Of a DNA stretch of 64,000 nucleotides, positions 1 through 9,230 are shown piece by piece. Every line of letters begins with the position of its first letter. Within the stretch, counting starts at the first letter, position 1. Location: positions 32,270 through 96,269 of the forward strand of contig NZ_RCWL01000012.1 of the NCBI RefSeq assembly GCF_003991195.1, in the 5' to 3' direction. The notes under the pieces are model-generated. The model searched no databases and was not told where the DNA came from. It saw only the letters and a program-made list of their open reading frames with translations. The position numbers and the translations under genes are program-made. Source of the DNA: Gynurincola endophyticus (GTDB lineage: Bacteria; Bacteroidota; Bacteroidia; Chitinophagales; Chitinophagaceae).

Positions 1-2022
1 CATCCGTTGAATTCTTACTGCATTTAAAATAGCAATCAAAGAAACGCCTACGTCTGCAAACACGGCCTCCCACATCGTGGCCAGGCCTCCTGCTCCTAAC
101 AATAACACAATACCTTTCACCACAAATGCCAGTGTTATATTTTGCCATACCACTTTCTTTGTTTGTTTACCGATATTAATGGCTAATGGTATTTTCGAAG
201 GCTTGTCATCCTGTATCACCACATCAGCGGTTTCAATAGTAGCATCACTTCCTAAACCTCCCATTGCTATTCCCACATCACTCAGTGCTACCACCGGTGC
301 ATCATTTACACCATCGCCTACAAACGCCACAGTTTGATTTGCCGCTTTAATTTCTTTTACCTTATTCACTTTGTCTTCCGGCAACAAATCACCAAAAGCC
401 TGTTGAATACCCAGTTTCTTCGCAACAAATGCCACCACACTACTTTTATCACCGCTCAGCATGGTTGTTTTTACATTGTAAGCAGTAAGCTGATCGATGG
501 TTTTTTGTGCATCTTCTTTAATACTGTCGGCAATGGTGATATAACCGGCAAACCTGCCGTCATAAGCAATGGCAATAGTTGTATAAACAATACTTGCAGG
601 ATCTACGTCATAAGCGATGTTATACTTATTCATTAGTTTAAAATTGCCTACTAATATTTCTTTTCCATCGATAGTAGCTTTCAATCCGTGCCCTGCTATT
701 TCTTCAGCATTTATTAATTGAATATTCTCATCCACCTTACCTACGTATTCGTGAATAGCTGTTGCAACCGGATGCGTACTTAAACTTTCAACGGCATTTA
801 CTTTCTGTAACAATGTGTTGCGGTCAACATCATCATTGAATACAATATCCTGTACTTTAAAAACGCCTTCAGTCATAGTACCGGTTTTATCCATTACCAC
901 GTGTTGAATATTAGCCAGTGCGTCGAGGAAATTACTGCCCTTAAACAAGATACCGTTTCTGCTGGCTGCACCAATACCACCAAAATATCCTAACGGAATA
1001 GAAATAACTAATGCACATGGGCAGGAAATGACCAGAAAGATCAGTGCCCTGTATAACCAATCCTGAAAATCATAGTTCTCCACAAAAAAGTAAGGTACCA
1101 GACAAATACCGATCGCAAGAAATACAACAATAGGTGTATATATTTTAGCAAACTTTCTGATGAATAATTCAGTCGGTGCTTTTTGAGAAGTTGCATTCTG
1201 TACCAGTTCTAATATCTTACTTAACTTACTATCGGTGTAGGCAACAGTCACTTTAACCAAACTCACTGTATTAAGGTTAATCATACCAGCCAGTACACTT
1301 TCTCCTTTTGATTTCGTATCGGGTTTACTCTCACCGGTAAGTGCTGCGGTGTTGAAAGAAGCGGTGTCAGATAATAGTTCACCATCCAGCCCCAGCTTTT
1401 CTCCCGGCTTTAATTGAATAATTTCACCTATTTCAACCGTTTCGGCTTTCACCACCTGTGACTGGTTATTTTTTATGATGGTAACTTCATCGGGGCGTTG
1501 ATCGAGTAAACTCTTGATATTTGTTTTTGCTCGTGATACTGCCAATGTCTGAAATACTTCCCCTACTGCATAAAACAACATCACAGCAACAGCTTCGGGA
1601 TATTCAGCAATAGCAAATGCACCAAGCGTAGCAATGGCCATTAAAAAAAATTCAGAAAACACTTCACCTTTACTGATACTTTTGACAGCATCTTTTATCA
1701 CCGGAATACCAACCGGAAGATAAGCAGCCACGTACCATCCTAAACGCACCCATCCGGTAAACCACGATGTAGAAATCCAGTTGTCAAAAGCAATTCCCAA
1801 CAGCAATAAAACCAGCGAAATAACCGGAGGAGTAAACAGTTTCCACTGATCACCACCGGCCAGCGCATGATCGTGATCATGGTCGTGATCGTGATCATGC
1901 CCGTCGTGTTTATGATGACCGTTTAGTAATTCTTTAGCGCCGGCATTTACATACACTTTTTCAGTTTGTGTACAGCAAAGCTGGCGGCCTTCAGCGTCAT
2001 AAATATGTTTATGTTCCATCAT
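1..2022 (-). CDS. Zn2+/Cd2+/Pb2+-translocating P-type ATPase (P1B-2), C-terminal end cut by window
   Basis: An open frame of 674 codons from ATG at 2022 runs off the window start, probably only a few residues short of its end. It encodes an inner-membrane heavy-metal exporting ATPase. Visible motifs: a His/Asp-rich N-terminus (residues 36-52, alternating H and D) instead of a classical HMA domain, the transmembrane CPC motif at residues 334-336, the phosphorylation motif DKTGT with D378, the HP locus (STHPVATAI), and GDGVNDAP. The last visible helix carries DVGVSLIAILNAVRI, whose Asp matches the metal-site Asp of ZntA-type pumps, so Zn/Cd/Pb is a better guess than Cu. It is the last gene of the metal operon, 86 bp after the Fur-family gene, and probably also has its own promoter. 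A Cys pair (QLCCTQ, residues 14-19) may help bind metal. Confidence 0.93.
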   Translation of the reverse strand, partial: MMEHKHIYDAEGRQLCCTQTEKVYVNAGAKELLNGHHKHDGHDHDHDHDHDHALAGGDQWKLFTPPVISLVLLLLGIAFDNWISTSWFTGWVRLGWYVAAYLPVGIPVIKDAVKSISKGEVFSEFFLMAIATLGAFAIAEYPEAVAVMLFYAVGEVFQTLAVSRAKTNIKSLLDQRPDEVTIIKNNQSQVVKAETVEIGEIIQLKPGEKLGLDGELLSDTASFNTAALTGESKPDTKSKGESVLAGMINLNTVSLVKVTVAYTDSKLSKILELVQNATSQKAPTELFIRKFAKIYTPIVVFLAIGICLVPYFFVENYDFQDWLYRALIFLVISCPCALVISIPLGYFGGIGAASRNGILFKGSNFLDALANIQHVVMDKTGTMTEGVFKVQDIVFNDDVDRNTLLQKVNAVESLSTHPVATAIHEYVGKVDENIQLINAEEIAGHGLKATIDGKEILVGNFKLMNKYNIAYDVDPASIVYTTIAIAYDGRFAGYITIADSIKEDAQKTIDQLTAYNVKTTMLSGDKSSVVAFVAKKLGIQQAFGDLLPEDKVNKVKEIKAANQTVAFVGDGVNDAPVVALSDVGIAMGGLGSDATIETADVVIQDDKPSKIPLAINIGKQTKKVVWQNITLAFVVKGIVLLLGAGGLATMWEAVFADVGVSLIAILNAVRIQRM

Positions 2023-2050
2023 ATCGTCTTTAAGTTCTTTAGATCAATAT

Positions 2051-2088
2051 TCAATTGTTTTTCTGACAATTGACCTGGTACAAAAGTA
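2051..2088 (-). promoter_or_regulatory. Promoter -7 element plus inverted-repeat operator candidate upstream of the metal ATPase
   Basis: Read on the minus strand, TACTTTTG (2088 to 2081) matches the Bacteroidota -7 consensus TAnnTTTG exactly. No -33 element has ideal spacing: the nearest TTG is 15 nt upstream and a TTTG is 26 nt upstream. Immediately downstream, where transcription would begin, lies a perfect inverted repeat of 8-bp arms (TCAATTGT at 2051-2058, ACAATTGA at 2066-2073, 7-nt spacer). A dyad over the start site just after a Fur-family gene suggests an operator for that regulator. It lacks a U-tract, so it is not an obvious terminator. The role is inferred. Confidence 0.45.
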
Positions 2089-2108
2089 GACGGACAGTAA
2101 ATACAATC

Positions 2109-2531
2109 CTATTGCAAAGTTTCTTCCAGACAATTTTCGCAGATACCTTTTGCAAAAAGCCTGATTTCATCTACTCTGAAATTTACCTGCACGTCTTTTG
2201 AAAAGGTAATTTCATCTTTACAGGTGGTTTGTTTACAAATTTTGCAATAGAAGTGCAAATGCCAGTCTTTATGGGTTTGCTCATCGCAACCGTCTTCACA
2301 CAACCTGTATTTAGTGGTATTATTTTCCTGAATGCTATGTACGATTCCTTTATCTTCAAAGGTTTTTAAAGTACGGTAGATGGTTACTCTGTCTGCATTA
2401 TGAAAATTACTTTCTATTTCAGACAATGACATGGCTACAGTCTGCGCACTTAAAAAATCATATACCAGAATACGCATGCTGGTAGGTTTTGTATTTTTAT
2501 TGATCAGCTTATTAACCGTATTATCGTTCAT
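2109..2531 (-). CDS. Fur-family transcriptional regulator (Zur/metal sensor type)
   Basis: This 140-residue protein has the Fur layout. An N-terminal winged helix carries the recognition segment NADRVTIYRTLKTFEDKGIVHSI cut here at residues 46-66 (T50-I51-Y52-R53-T54-L55 is the family core). A metal-binding half follows with H87, H91 and H93 and two CxxC pairs (C96/C99 and C131/C134), the usual structural zinc site. Fur proteins repress metal-homeostasis genes when loaded with metal. It sits inside an efflux operon (27 bp after the czcB-like gene, 86 bp before the ATPase), so it likely senses the exported metal or zinc and controls this operon. Which metal it senses cannot be read from sequence. 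Lengths and motifs fit Fur, Zur and PerR alike. Confidence 0.9.
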   Translation of the reverse strand: MNDNTVNKLINKNTKPTSMRILVYDFLSAQTVAMSLSEIESNFHNADRVTIYRTLKTFEDKGIVHSIQENNTTKYRLCEDGCDEQTHKDWHLHFYCKICKQTTCKDEITFSKDVQVNFRVDEIRLFAKGICENCLEETLQ

Positions 2532-2558
2532 ATTTTATTCGTTTTGAGCTATGTGTAA

Positions 2559-3746
2559 TTAATGGGCGTGTTCCTCCGGTGCTGTCATTTTCGAATTGAT
2601 GAAAAAAGCTCCTTTTGTAACAATTCTTGTACCTGCAGCAATCTCCGTTACCGGAACTACAGATGTATATCCAACATCTGAAACGCCTTTTATCACTTCT
2701 ATTTTCTTAAAATGAATCGTTTTATTTTCATCACGGCCGGTTTCTACAAAAAGATAATATTTACCGTCTGCTTCTACAATAGCCTGATCAGGTACTGCCG
2801 GAGCTGTAACATTGTTTAAACTGATCATTCCGGTGATATTCATGCCATCGATCAGTCCTGATTTATCTCCCGTAACATTACAATGCACGGCAATTGTTTT
2901 ACTCTCATTTTCAAAAGACGATCCTATATTAAACACTTTTGCAGTGTAACTTGTTCCGGGGTTATTGGTTAAGGCAAAGTTGACGGTTTGACCAATTTTT
3001 ATCTGTGGCAGGTCTTTTTCAAAAACCTGAAGGTCGAGGTGCAGGAGTTTATTATCAACAATTTCCACTACGGGCGATGATACATCTATAAAGCTACCGA
3101 TTTTTGCGAACATATTGCTGATTACCCCACTGATAGGCGCTGCAATGGTTAACTCTGACCGTAGGTTACCATTCGATAATTGATCTGCCGCAATTCCCAT
3201 TAACCGCAACTGTTGCGCTAAAGAAGCTTTTCGGGTGCGTAAACCGTTCAGTTCGGCAGTGGCGGTCTGCAGATTGCGTTTAGCGCCGGCATTGCCGTCA
3301 TTGAGCTCCTGTTGCCGTTGCATTTCCTGTTCTGCCAGCACAATGTTACTACAGATGGTCAGGTATTCTTCCTGTAATTGAATAAACTGTGGATGTACGA
3401 GTGTGGCAATTACCTGTCCTTTGTTTACATAATCTCCCAACTCTACAGATAAAGCCTTTACTACTCCGCCATATAAAGCAGTTGCAGTAGCTCTGTTATT
3501 ATTCGGTACCCGTAGCAGTCCGTTTGCCCTGATGGTAGCAGTGAGGTTTTTCTCCTCTAAAGTACCAATGGTAATGCCGACCGCTGCCAGCTGATCCATG
3601 GTAAGGTGTGTCGTATTTTCTTCTTCATGCTCCTGCTCTGCATTAACGGTATTTTTTGTTGCTGCAACGTTTTTTTCCTCCCCACCGGCACAGCCTATAC
3701 CCAAAAGAACAGCAGCAAAAAAGACTATTTTCAATACTATATTCAT
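2559..3746 (-). CDS. RND efflux periplasmic adaptor lipoprotein (CzcB/HlyD family)
   Basis: This 395-residue protein starts with a lipoprotein signal (hydrophobic stretch ending LLGIGC, Cys19). A His/Glu-rich strip (about residues 35-46) follows, which may contact metal. Then comes the membrane-fusion-protein pattern: a lipoyl/barrel-sandwich half (ALYGGVVKALSVELGDYVNKGQ), a coiled-coil hairpin (about residues 125-185), the second lipoyl half (TIAAPISGVISNMFAKIGSFI) and beta-barrel/membrane-proximal domains. It would bridge the inner-membrane pump and the outer-membrane channel. It begins 7 bp after the RND gene stop, so the two are almost surely co-transcribed and made in matched amounts. 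Confidence 0.92.
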   Translation of the reverse strand: MNIVLKIVFFAAVLLGIGCAGGEEKNVAATKNTVNAEQEHEEENTTHLTMDQLAAVGITIGTLEEKNLTATIRANGLLRVPNNNRATATALYGGVVKALSVELGDYVNKGQVIATLVHPQFIQLQEEYLTICSNIVLAEQEMQRQQELNDGNAGAKRNLQTATAELNGLRTRKASLAQQLRLMGIAADQLSNGNLRSELTIAAPISGVISNMFAKIGSFIDVSSPVVEIVDNKLLHLDLQVFEKDLPQIKIGQTVNFALTNNPGTSYTAKVFNIGSSFENESKTIAVHCNVTGDKSGLIDGMNITGMISLNNVTAPAVPDQAIVEADGKYYLFVETGRDENKTIHFKKIEVIKGVSDVGYTSVVPVTEIAAGTRIVTKGAFFINSKMTAPEEHAH

Positions 3747-3752
3747 CTGAAA

Positions 3753-6700
3753 TTATTTGTTATTAATGTAATTGAGTTGAATGGCCGACTGGTTGTACAA
3801 GTTCAGCACTTCTAAATAACTTTGACGGATACCAATTGCCTGACTAAAAAACTGGCTTAATTCGGCAAAGCCAATAGCACCGGTTTTATAACTGAGTGAG
3901 GCGGCTTTTATAATTTCACCGGCTTGTTGCAAACCTGAAGATTCATAAAAGTTCAGCAAGGCCATATTCTTTTCTAATTCGGCAATGGTAGTTGCTCTTT
4001 GCGTTTGCAGCACCTGCGTCTGATACGCTAATATCTCCTCCTGTACCTCTTTCTCCGCATTTGCAACGCTGACCTTATTTTTATAAGCTTTCATTCCAAA
4101 CAAAGGAAATGCTGCTGTTACCGAAAATCCTGTAAAAGGGTCTGTTTTACCCCATAACCGCTGACTGAAAAACCTTCCCGAAAATTCGGGCTTATTAGTA
4201 CTTCGCTGCACATCGATATAAGAAGCGGCAATATTTACATTCTGTTGCTGAATCGTCAATACCGGATGGATATTTTCTCCTTCCGCTAAATGGAGGGGTA
4301 ATTTCACCAGGCTACTTTCTACCGGTAATAACCATTCATTTTGATTCAGTAACAACATCAATTGTTGTTGTTGAATAACCATTTCCTGATCATTCTGAAT
4401 CATCAGCGCCTGTAACTCTCTTAATTTTGCCTCTGCCGCAATTTTATCAAGCGCAGCTATATCGCCCGTTTTTAAACGCAATTCGGTAGTGGTGAGTAAA
4501 TTCGTATAAACACTATCCAGCTGACGGTACAATGCTTTCTTATCCTGCAGGTACCACAATTGATAATAGGCAGTTCTGACATCTCTGGTAATGACTGTAT
4601 TCAATACTTCCGAATTCAGTTTATTATACTTCAGTTGTTCCTGAAAGTATTTTTTACGGGCTGTATACAAACCCGGCCAGGCAATGCTTTGTGAAATTCC
4701 TATTTTCATAATGCCAATTTTATCAGAAGGCCTGTAATCTTCATTTTCAACAAATACCCCGCTTTTAGGAATATCATTGGCGGTTTTTATATTATAATCG
4801 GCCGACTTAATCTCCGCATCATTAATATTAAACTGCAGGTTATTCCTTAATGCTATATTTACAGCGGTATCGATCGTTATTCTTTTCTGAGCCATCGCGG
4901 TAGTACCTCCCACCCCAACAAAAACCAATAACAGCAACAGCGTTTTACCACCTGTTTTTACTTTGGGAGTAGTTCTAGTATTGAAAATAATATATAGTAA
5001 AGGCAATACAAATAAGGTTAAGAAAGTGGCGGTAACCAAACCTCCGATTACCACCGTAGCCAAAGGTTTTTGAACTTCAGCACCGGCACTGGTACTGATA
5101 GCCATTGGTAAAAAACCGAGTGATGCTACAGTAGCAGTCATCAATACCGGCCGTAAACGAATAGAAGTACCTTCTTTTACTCTTTTCCAAACATCTGTCA
5201 TTCCTTCTTTTTTTAATTGATTAAAAGTTCCGATCAATACAATTCCATTGAGTACTGCCACCCCGAAAAGAGCGATAAAGCCGATACCGGCACTGATACT
5301 GAACGGCATTCCACGTAATAAAAGAGCCAGTATGCCACCAATTGCACTCATAGGAATAGCGGTAAAAATCAGCACTGCCTGTTTCACAGAATGAAAGGTC
5401 AGGTACAACAAAATAAATATCAGTAATAATGAAACAGGAACGGCAATCATTAACCGGTTAGATGCTTCTTTCAGGTTTTCAAATTGTCCGCCATAAGTGA
5501 AGTAATAACCCGGAGGCAGGCCTACTTTTTCAGACAATGTTGTCTGAATATCTTCTACCACCGACTGAACATCACGGCCGGCCACATTAAACCCGATAAC
5601 AATTCTTCTTTTGCCGGCTTCACGACTGATTTGCGCCGGGCCTAACTGATAACTTACTTTTGCTACCTGTGATAAAGGAATCTGTATATTGGTATTAGTA
5701 GGAATCATCAGGTTACTGACATCATCAATGCTTCCGCGGTGTGCGCTATCCAGACGTACCACCAGATCGAACCGACGTTCGTTTTCATAAATCATACCTG
5801 CACTTTTGCCGGCAAAAGCAGTGCTGACAATATCATTTACTTCTTTAATGGTTAATCCGTAATTCGCGATTCTTGAACGGTCATAATCAATATTAATTTG
5901 CGGCAGACCGCTCACCCGTTCAATTTGCGGAGCAGTAGTACCTTCTACCGACTGAATGACTTCCGCCACCTGATTGGCATAAGCCTGTAGCGTATCCATG
6001 TTTTCTCCGAAAATTTTCACTGCTACATCTTGCCGGATACCTGTCATCAGTTCATTAAAACGCATTTGAATCGGTTGATTTTTTTCAAAGAAAACGCCTG
6101 GTATAACTTCCAGCTTTTCCATAATGGCATCACCGAGTTCGTTATAGCTTCTGCCGGATTTCCATTCTTTTTTAGGCTTTAAAATTACCATTAAGTCGGT
6201 GGCTTCCGGAGGCATCGGGTCGGTAGGCACTTCAGCAGCTCCGGTTTTACCTACCACCATTTTCACTTCATCAAATTCTTTGATAATACGTGATGCCTGC
6301 ATCGAAGTTTCAAGACTCTGGCTCAGCGAGCTACCCTGGGGAAGAATACAGTGAAAAGCAAAATCGCCTTCCTGTAATTGAGGAATAAACTCTCCGCCCA
6401 TATTTTTGAATAACAATACACAGATGGCAAAAGCAGCAATGGTGAGCGATACAATCCAGTATTTAAAACGAACGGCTTTTGCTAAAAGCGGTTGATATAT
6501 TTTTTGCAACTGTTGCATCATGCGGTCGCTGAATGTCTGCTTTTGTTTTTGTTGTTTTGGCAGAAACAGCGCACACATCATCGGGATATAGGTCATCGAT
6601 AAAATCAATGCACCCAGAATGGCAAAGGCAACAGTTTTAGCCATTGGCGTAAACATCTTTCCTTCTACACCTACGAGTGTCAGAATGGGAATGTATACAA

Positions 6701-8069
6701 TCAGAATGATAATTTCTCCGAAAGCTGCACTCGTACGTATTTTGGAGGCAGACTGATATACTTCCAGATCCATTTCAGGTTGCGTCAGTTTTTTCATTGA
6801 TTTTCGAAGACCTAAATGATGCAAGGTAGCTTCAACAACAATAACGGCACCGTCTACTATTAATCCGAAATCAATCGCACCCAAACTCATCAGGTTGGCA
6901 CTTACTCCGAATACATTCATCATACCCAGGGCAAACAACAATGACAACGGAATGGCAGATGCTACAATCAATCCGGCTCTTAAGTTTCCCAGAAATACTA
7001 CCAATACAAAAATTACAATCAATGCGCCTTCGATCAGGTTTTTCTGAACAGTCCTGATCGCACGGCTTACGAGATCGGTACGATCGAGATAAGGTTCTAT
7101 AACAATATCGTCGGGCAATGATTTTTGTATGGTGGGCAGTTTTTCTTTGATGCGCTTTACTACTTCATTGCTGTTTTCGCCTTTCAGCATCATCACTACA
7201 CCACCCACAGCATCCACCTCACCATTGTAAGTGAGGGCTCCGTAGCGTACGGCATGGCCAAACCGAACTTCTGCCACATCTTTTACATACACAGGAACGG
7301 TGCCGGTCGTTTTTACGGCAATACTTCTTACATCGTCTAATGTTTTAGCCAGCCCGACACCTCTGATAAAATAAGCATTCGGTTTTTTATCGATATAAGC
7401 GCCACCGGTATTTTCATTATTTCTTTCCAGCGCGGTGAATATTTCAGGAATACTGACTCCCATGGCCCGTAAACGTTCAGGATTAACCGCTACTTCATAT
7501 TGTTTTAACTCCCCCCCGAAACTATTTACTTCTGCAATACCGGGTGTTCCGTAAAGTTGGCGCGAAACAATCCAGTCTTGCAGCGTACGTAAATCTTTCG
7601 CATTATACTTCGATTCACTTCCTTTTTTAGGGTGGATGATATACTGATACACTTCTCCCAATCCGGTACTGACAGGTGCCAGTTCGGGTGAGCCGATGCC
7701 GGGAGGAATGGATTTTTCTGCCTCTTTCAGTTTTTCTCCGATTAACTGACGGGCAAAGTAGATATCTGTTTCTTCTTTAAAAACAACCGTAATCACAGAT
7801 AAGCCGAACCGTGAGATACTACGGATTTCCTCCACACCGGGTACATTGGCAATACTTTGCTCAATGGGGAAAGTGATGAGTTGTTCCACTTCCTGTGCGG
7901 CTAAAGTAGGACAACTCGTAAAAATCTGTACCTGGTTATTCGTAATATCCGGAACGGCATCGATGGGTAATCTGGCAGCACTCCATATGCCCCAGATGAT
8001 CAATAACAAAGTCATCAATCCGATGATGATTTTGTTTTGAATACTGAACTTAATAATTCTGTCTAACAC
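3753..8069 (-). CDS. CzcA-type heavy-metal RND pump fused to a TolC/CzcC-like outer-membrane factor
   Basis: This 1438-residue polypeptide holds two proteins. Residues 1 to about 1035 form a heavy-metal RND pump with the N-terminal helix, two large periplasmic loops and the TM4 signature DFGLIVDGA starting at D400. That signature matches the DFGxxxDGA pattern of Co/Zn/Cd exporters rather than Cu/Ag pumps. After the last pump helix comes a short Lys-rich linker and a second hydrophobic segment (about 1043-1056, ending TTAMAQ, like a signal-peptidase site). Residues about 1060-1438 then form an outer-membrane-factor domain with the repeated helical-hairpin pattern of TolC/CzcC. The frame is uninterrupted, so this is a true fusion, an architecture known in Bacteroidota. 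It follows the DUF6660-like gene by 107 bp and precedes the adaptor by 6 bp. The internal signal may let the channel part be cut free. Confidence 0.93.
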   Translation of the reverse strand: MLDRIIKFSIQNKIIIGLMTLLLIIWGIWSAARLPIDAVPDITNNQVQIFTSCPTLAAQEVEQLITFPIEQSIANVPGVEEIRSISRFGLSVITVVFKEETDIYFARQLIGEKLKEAEKSIPPGIGSPELAPVSTGLGEVYQYIIHPKKGSESKYNAKDLRTLQDWIVSRQLYGTPGIAEVNSFGGELKQYEVAVNPERLRAMGVSIPEIFTALERNNENTGGAYIDKKPNAYFIRGVGLAKTLDDVRSIAVKTTGTVPVYVKDVAEVRFGHAVRYGALTYNGEVDAVGGVVMMLKGENSNEVVKRIKEKLPTIQKSLPDDIVIEPYLDRTDLVSRAIRTVQKNLIEGALIVIFVLVVFLGNLRAGLIVASAIPLSLLFALGMMNVFGVSANLMSLGAIDFGLIVDGAVIVVEATLHHLGLRKSMKKLTQPEMDLEVYQSASKIRTSAAFGEIIILIVYIPILTLVGVEGKMFTPMAKTVAFAILGALILSMTYIPMMCALFLPKQQKQKQTFSDRMMQQLQKIYQPLLAKAVRFKYWIVSLTIAAFAICVLLFKNMGGEFIPQLQEGDFAFHCILPQGSSLSQSLETSMQASRIIKEFDEVKMVVGKTGAAEVPTDPMPPEATDLMVILKPKKEWKSGRSYNELGDAIMEKLEVIPGVFFEKNQPIQMRFNELMTGIRQDVAVKIFGENMDTLQAYANQVAEVIQSVEGTTAPQIERVSGLPQINIDYDRSRIANYGLTIKEVNDIVSTAFAGKSAGMIYENERRFDLVVRLDSAHRGSIDDVSNLMIPTNTNIQIPLSQVAKVSYQLGPAQISREAGKRRIVIGFNVAGRDVQSVVEDIQTTLSEKVGLPPGYYFTYGGQFENLKEASNRLMIAVPVSLLLIFILLYLTFHSVKQAVLIFTAIPMSAIGGILALLLRGMPFSISAGIGFIALFGVAVLNGIVLIGTFNQLKKEGMTDVWKRVKEGTSIRLRPVLMTATVASLGFLPMAISTSAGAEVQKPLATVVIGGLVTATFLTLFVLPLLYIIFNTRTTPKVKTGGKTLLLLLVFVGVGGTTAMAQKRITIDTAVNIALRNNLQFNINDAEIKSADYNIKTANDIPKSGVFVENEDYRPSDKIGIMKIGISQSIAWPGLYTARKKYFQEQLKYNKLNSEVLNTVITRDVRTAYYQLWYLQDKKALYRQLDSVYTNLLTTTELRLKTGDIAALDKIAAEAKLRELQALMIQNDQEMVIQQQQLMLLLNQNEWLLPVESSLVKLPLHLAEGENIHPVLTIQQQNVNIAASYIDVQRSTNKPEFSGRFFSQRLWGKTDPFTGFSVTAAFPLFGMKAYKNKVSVANAEKEVQEEILAYQTQVLQTQRATTIAELEKNMALLNFYESSGLQQAGEIIKAASLSYKTGAIGFAELSQFFSQAIGIRQSYLEVLNLYNQSAIQLNYINNK

Positions 8070-8176
8070 AATTCATCAATTAATGATTAACAAGTATGCC
8101 CGGAGGCAATTAGAAAAGGCATACGCATAGCGGGTCATATTGTTAAATACAACACAGCAGTATACCATCAAAAATG

Positions 8177-8509
8177 TTAAGCATTGAATCGTGGCGGTTG
8201 CCAGATATTTCCGTAGTAGTTGGAAACAAGTGCAGAATCGCTTAATATATCATTGAGAGCGATAAAAGGCAGAACGGGTGTGTGGATACGGGTAATGGTA
8301 AAGTCAATACTTCTTACATTCACACTGCAGCAAACACAATTGCAGAAAGGACTGCAAAGATCATCTTTGTCCTGATTGTGCGCGTGGTCTTTCAGCTGGC
8401 CGGAAAGAGGGATACCCGCGAGATTGTCGCAATTGTTTTCCGCATCGCTGCAGGGAGCAATTAACAACGCCACCAGGTAAAAAGAAAATATAGTCACCAG
8501 CCATTTCAT
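8177..8509 (-). CDS. Small Cys-rich exported protein, DUF6660-like
   Basis: About 110 residues from ATG at 8509; a TTG 9 bp further upstream is possible but less likely. The protein has an N-terminal hydrophobic signal (KWLVTIFSFYLVALLIAPC). A His/Asp stretch (DHAHNQDKDD, residues 41-50) and a dense cysteine motif (C52, C56, C58, C60, C61; LCSPFCNCVCC) suggest metal binding. I recognise the family as DUF6660, small proteins seen beside CzcA pumps in Bacteroidota; the family name is from memory. It is the first gene of the metal operon, so a periplasmic metal-binding or sensing role is plausible. No enzymatic motif is visible. Confidence 0.75.
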   Translation of the reverse strand: MKWLVTIFSFYLVALLIAPCSDAENNCDNLAGIPLSGQLKDHAHNQDKDDLCSPFCNCVCCSVNVRSIDFTITRIHTPVLPFIALNDILSDSALVSNYYGNIWQPPRFNA

Positions 8510-8535
8510 GTATAACAAAAATAAAACAATAAGCA

Positions 8536-8603
8536 GTGCAACAATATTGCAAAGTGTAAGATTACAATATAATTACAAACTATTTTTGATACATTATTGC
8601 AAA
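8536..8603 (-). promoter_or_regulatory. Candidate promoter and operator of the metal-efflux operon
   Basis: On the minus strand a TTTG (8577 to 8574) is followed after 17 nt by TACACTTTGC, one base longer than the TAnnTTTG consensus. Directly after it lies the short inverted repeat TGCAA-TATTG-TTGCA (about 8538-8552). The 9-mer TATTGCAAA (plus-strand reading) occurs at 8545-8553 and again at 8595-8603, so one copy lies on each side of the promoter core. Repeated TTGTAA steps of 11 bp also occur between the two elements. Together these suggest a regulated promoter, probably read by the Fur-family protein of the same operon. Inference only. Confidence 0.4.
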
Positions 8604-8666
8604 TCTGGCCGGATATACTGTTCAAAAGTGCCTGTAACGCTTATTTTGCCCGGGAAAGAATTCAAA

Positions 8667-9209
8667 CTATTCATTAACAGCCATCTTGTATAGTTCATTA
8701 ACAGTTTTCCAGTTACGGGTAGTAGCATCTACCTTGAGCTTCGTTTCGATAAAATTATTGGTCAGTTTGGTTTTGCCGTATCCGTTAGGACAATACAGAT
8801 AGATGACTGTATCCACCAACGTAATTGCCTCACCGGCTGTTTTTTTCTCTTCAATAGCTGTCAGTTGATTCTTTATAGGAGGCTGTGATAAAAAGGTAAC
8901 ATGAAAAAAAGCAACATCTTTCTGCTTATCTTTTAAGAACGGATTGTTTTGAATCACTTTTTTCAATTGATCGATGGTTAATACCAGTACGGGTACTTCG
9001 TAACCGAATTCCGTATTGATTTGTGCAGCGATTTTTTTTTCCAGCTTTAGAACATCTGTTGTTTTAGTATTAAAAACCACGTTACCACTCTGAACGTAGG
9101 TAGTAACATCTTTAAACCCGAGGTTTTCATACAGGGCTCGTAAAGCGTCCATTTTGATCAGTTTCTGACCACTCACATTGATGCCTCTTAAAATTGAAAT
9201 GTATACCAT
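8667..9209 (-). CDS. DUF1697 family protein
   Basis: This 180-residue cytoplasmic protein opens with the DUF1697 hallmark YISILRGINVSGQKLIKMDA and continues with LYENLGFKDVTTYVQSGNV and a Lys/Glu-rich middle, ending in a short W-x-T-V-NEL segment (NWKTVNELYKMA). Full length for the family. Its function is not established. It has no signal peptide. It is followed on the same strand, in the opposite sense of reading order, by nothing closely coupled; the DUF3788 gene lies 21 bp upstream of its start, so the two may share a transcript starting above 9662. Confidence 0.85.
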   Translation of the reverse strand: MVYISILRGINVSGQKLIKMDALRALYENLGFKDVTTYVQSGNVVFNTKTTDVLKLEKKIAAQINTEFGYEVPVLVLTIDQLKKVIQNNPFLKDKQKDVAFFHVTFLSQPPIKNQLTAIEEKKTAGEAITLVDTVIYLYCPNGYGKTKLTNNFIETKLKVDATTRNWKTVNELYKMAVNE

Positions 9210-9230
9210 AAAAACAAATTATCTCGAAAA

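Noticed and set aside
8361..8552. Minus-strand open frame overlapping the small metal protein gene
   Set aside because: It overlaps the DUF6660-like gene in another frame, lacks a recognisable domain and has no separate start context.
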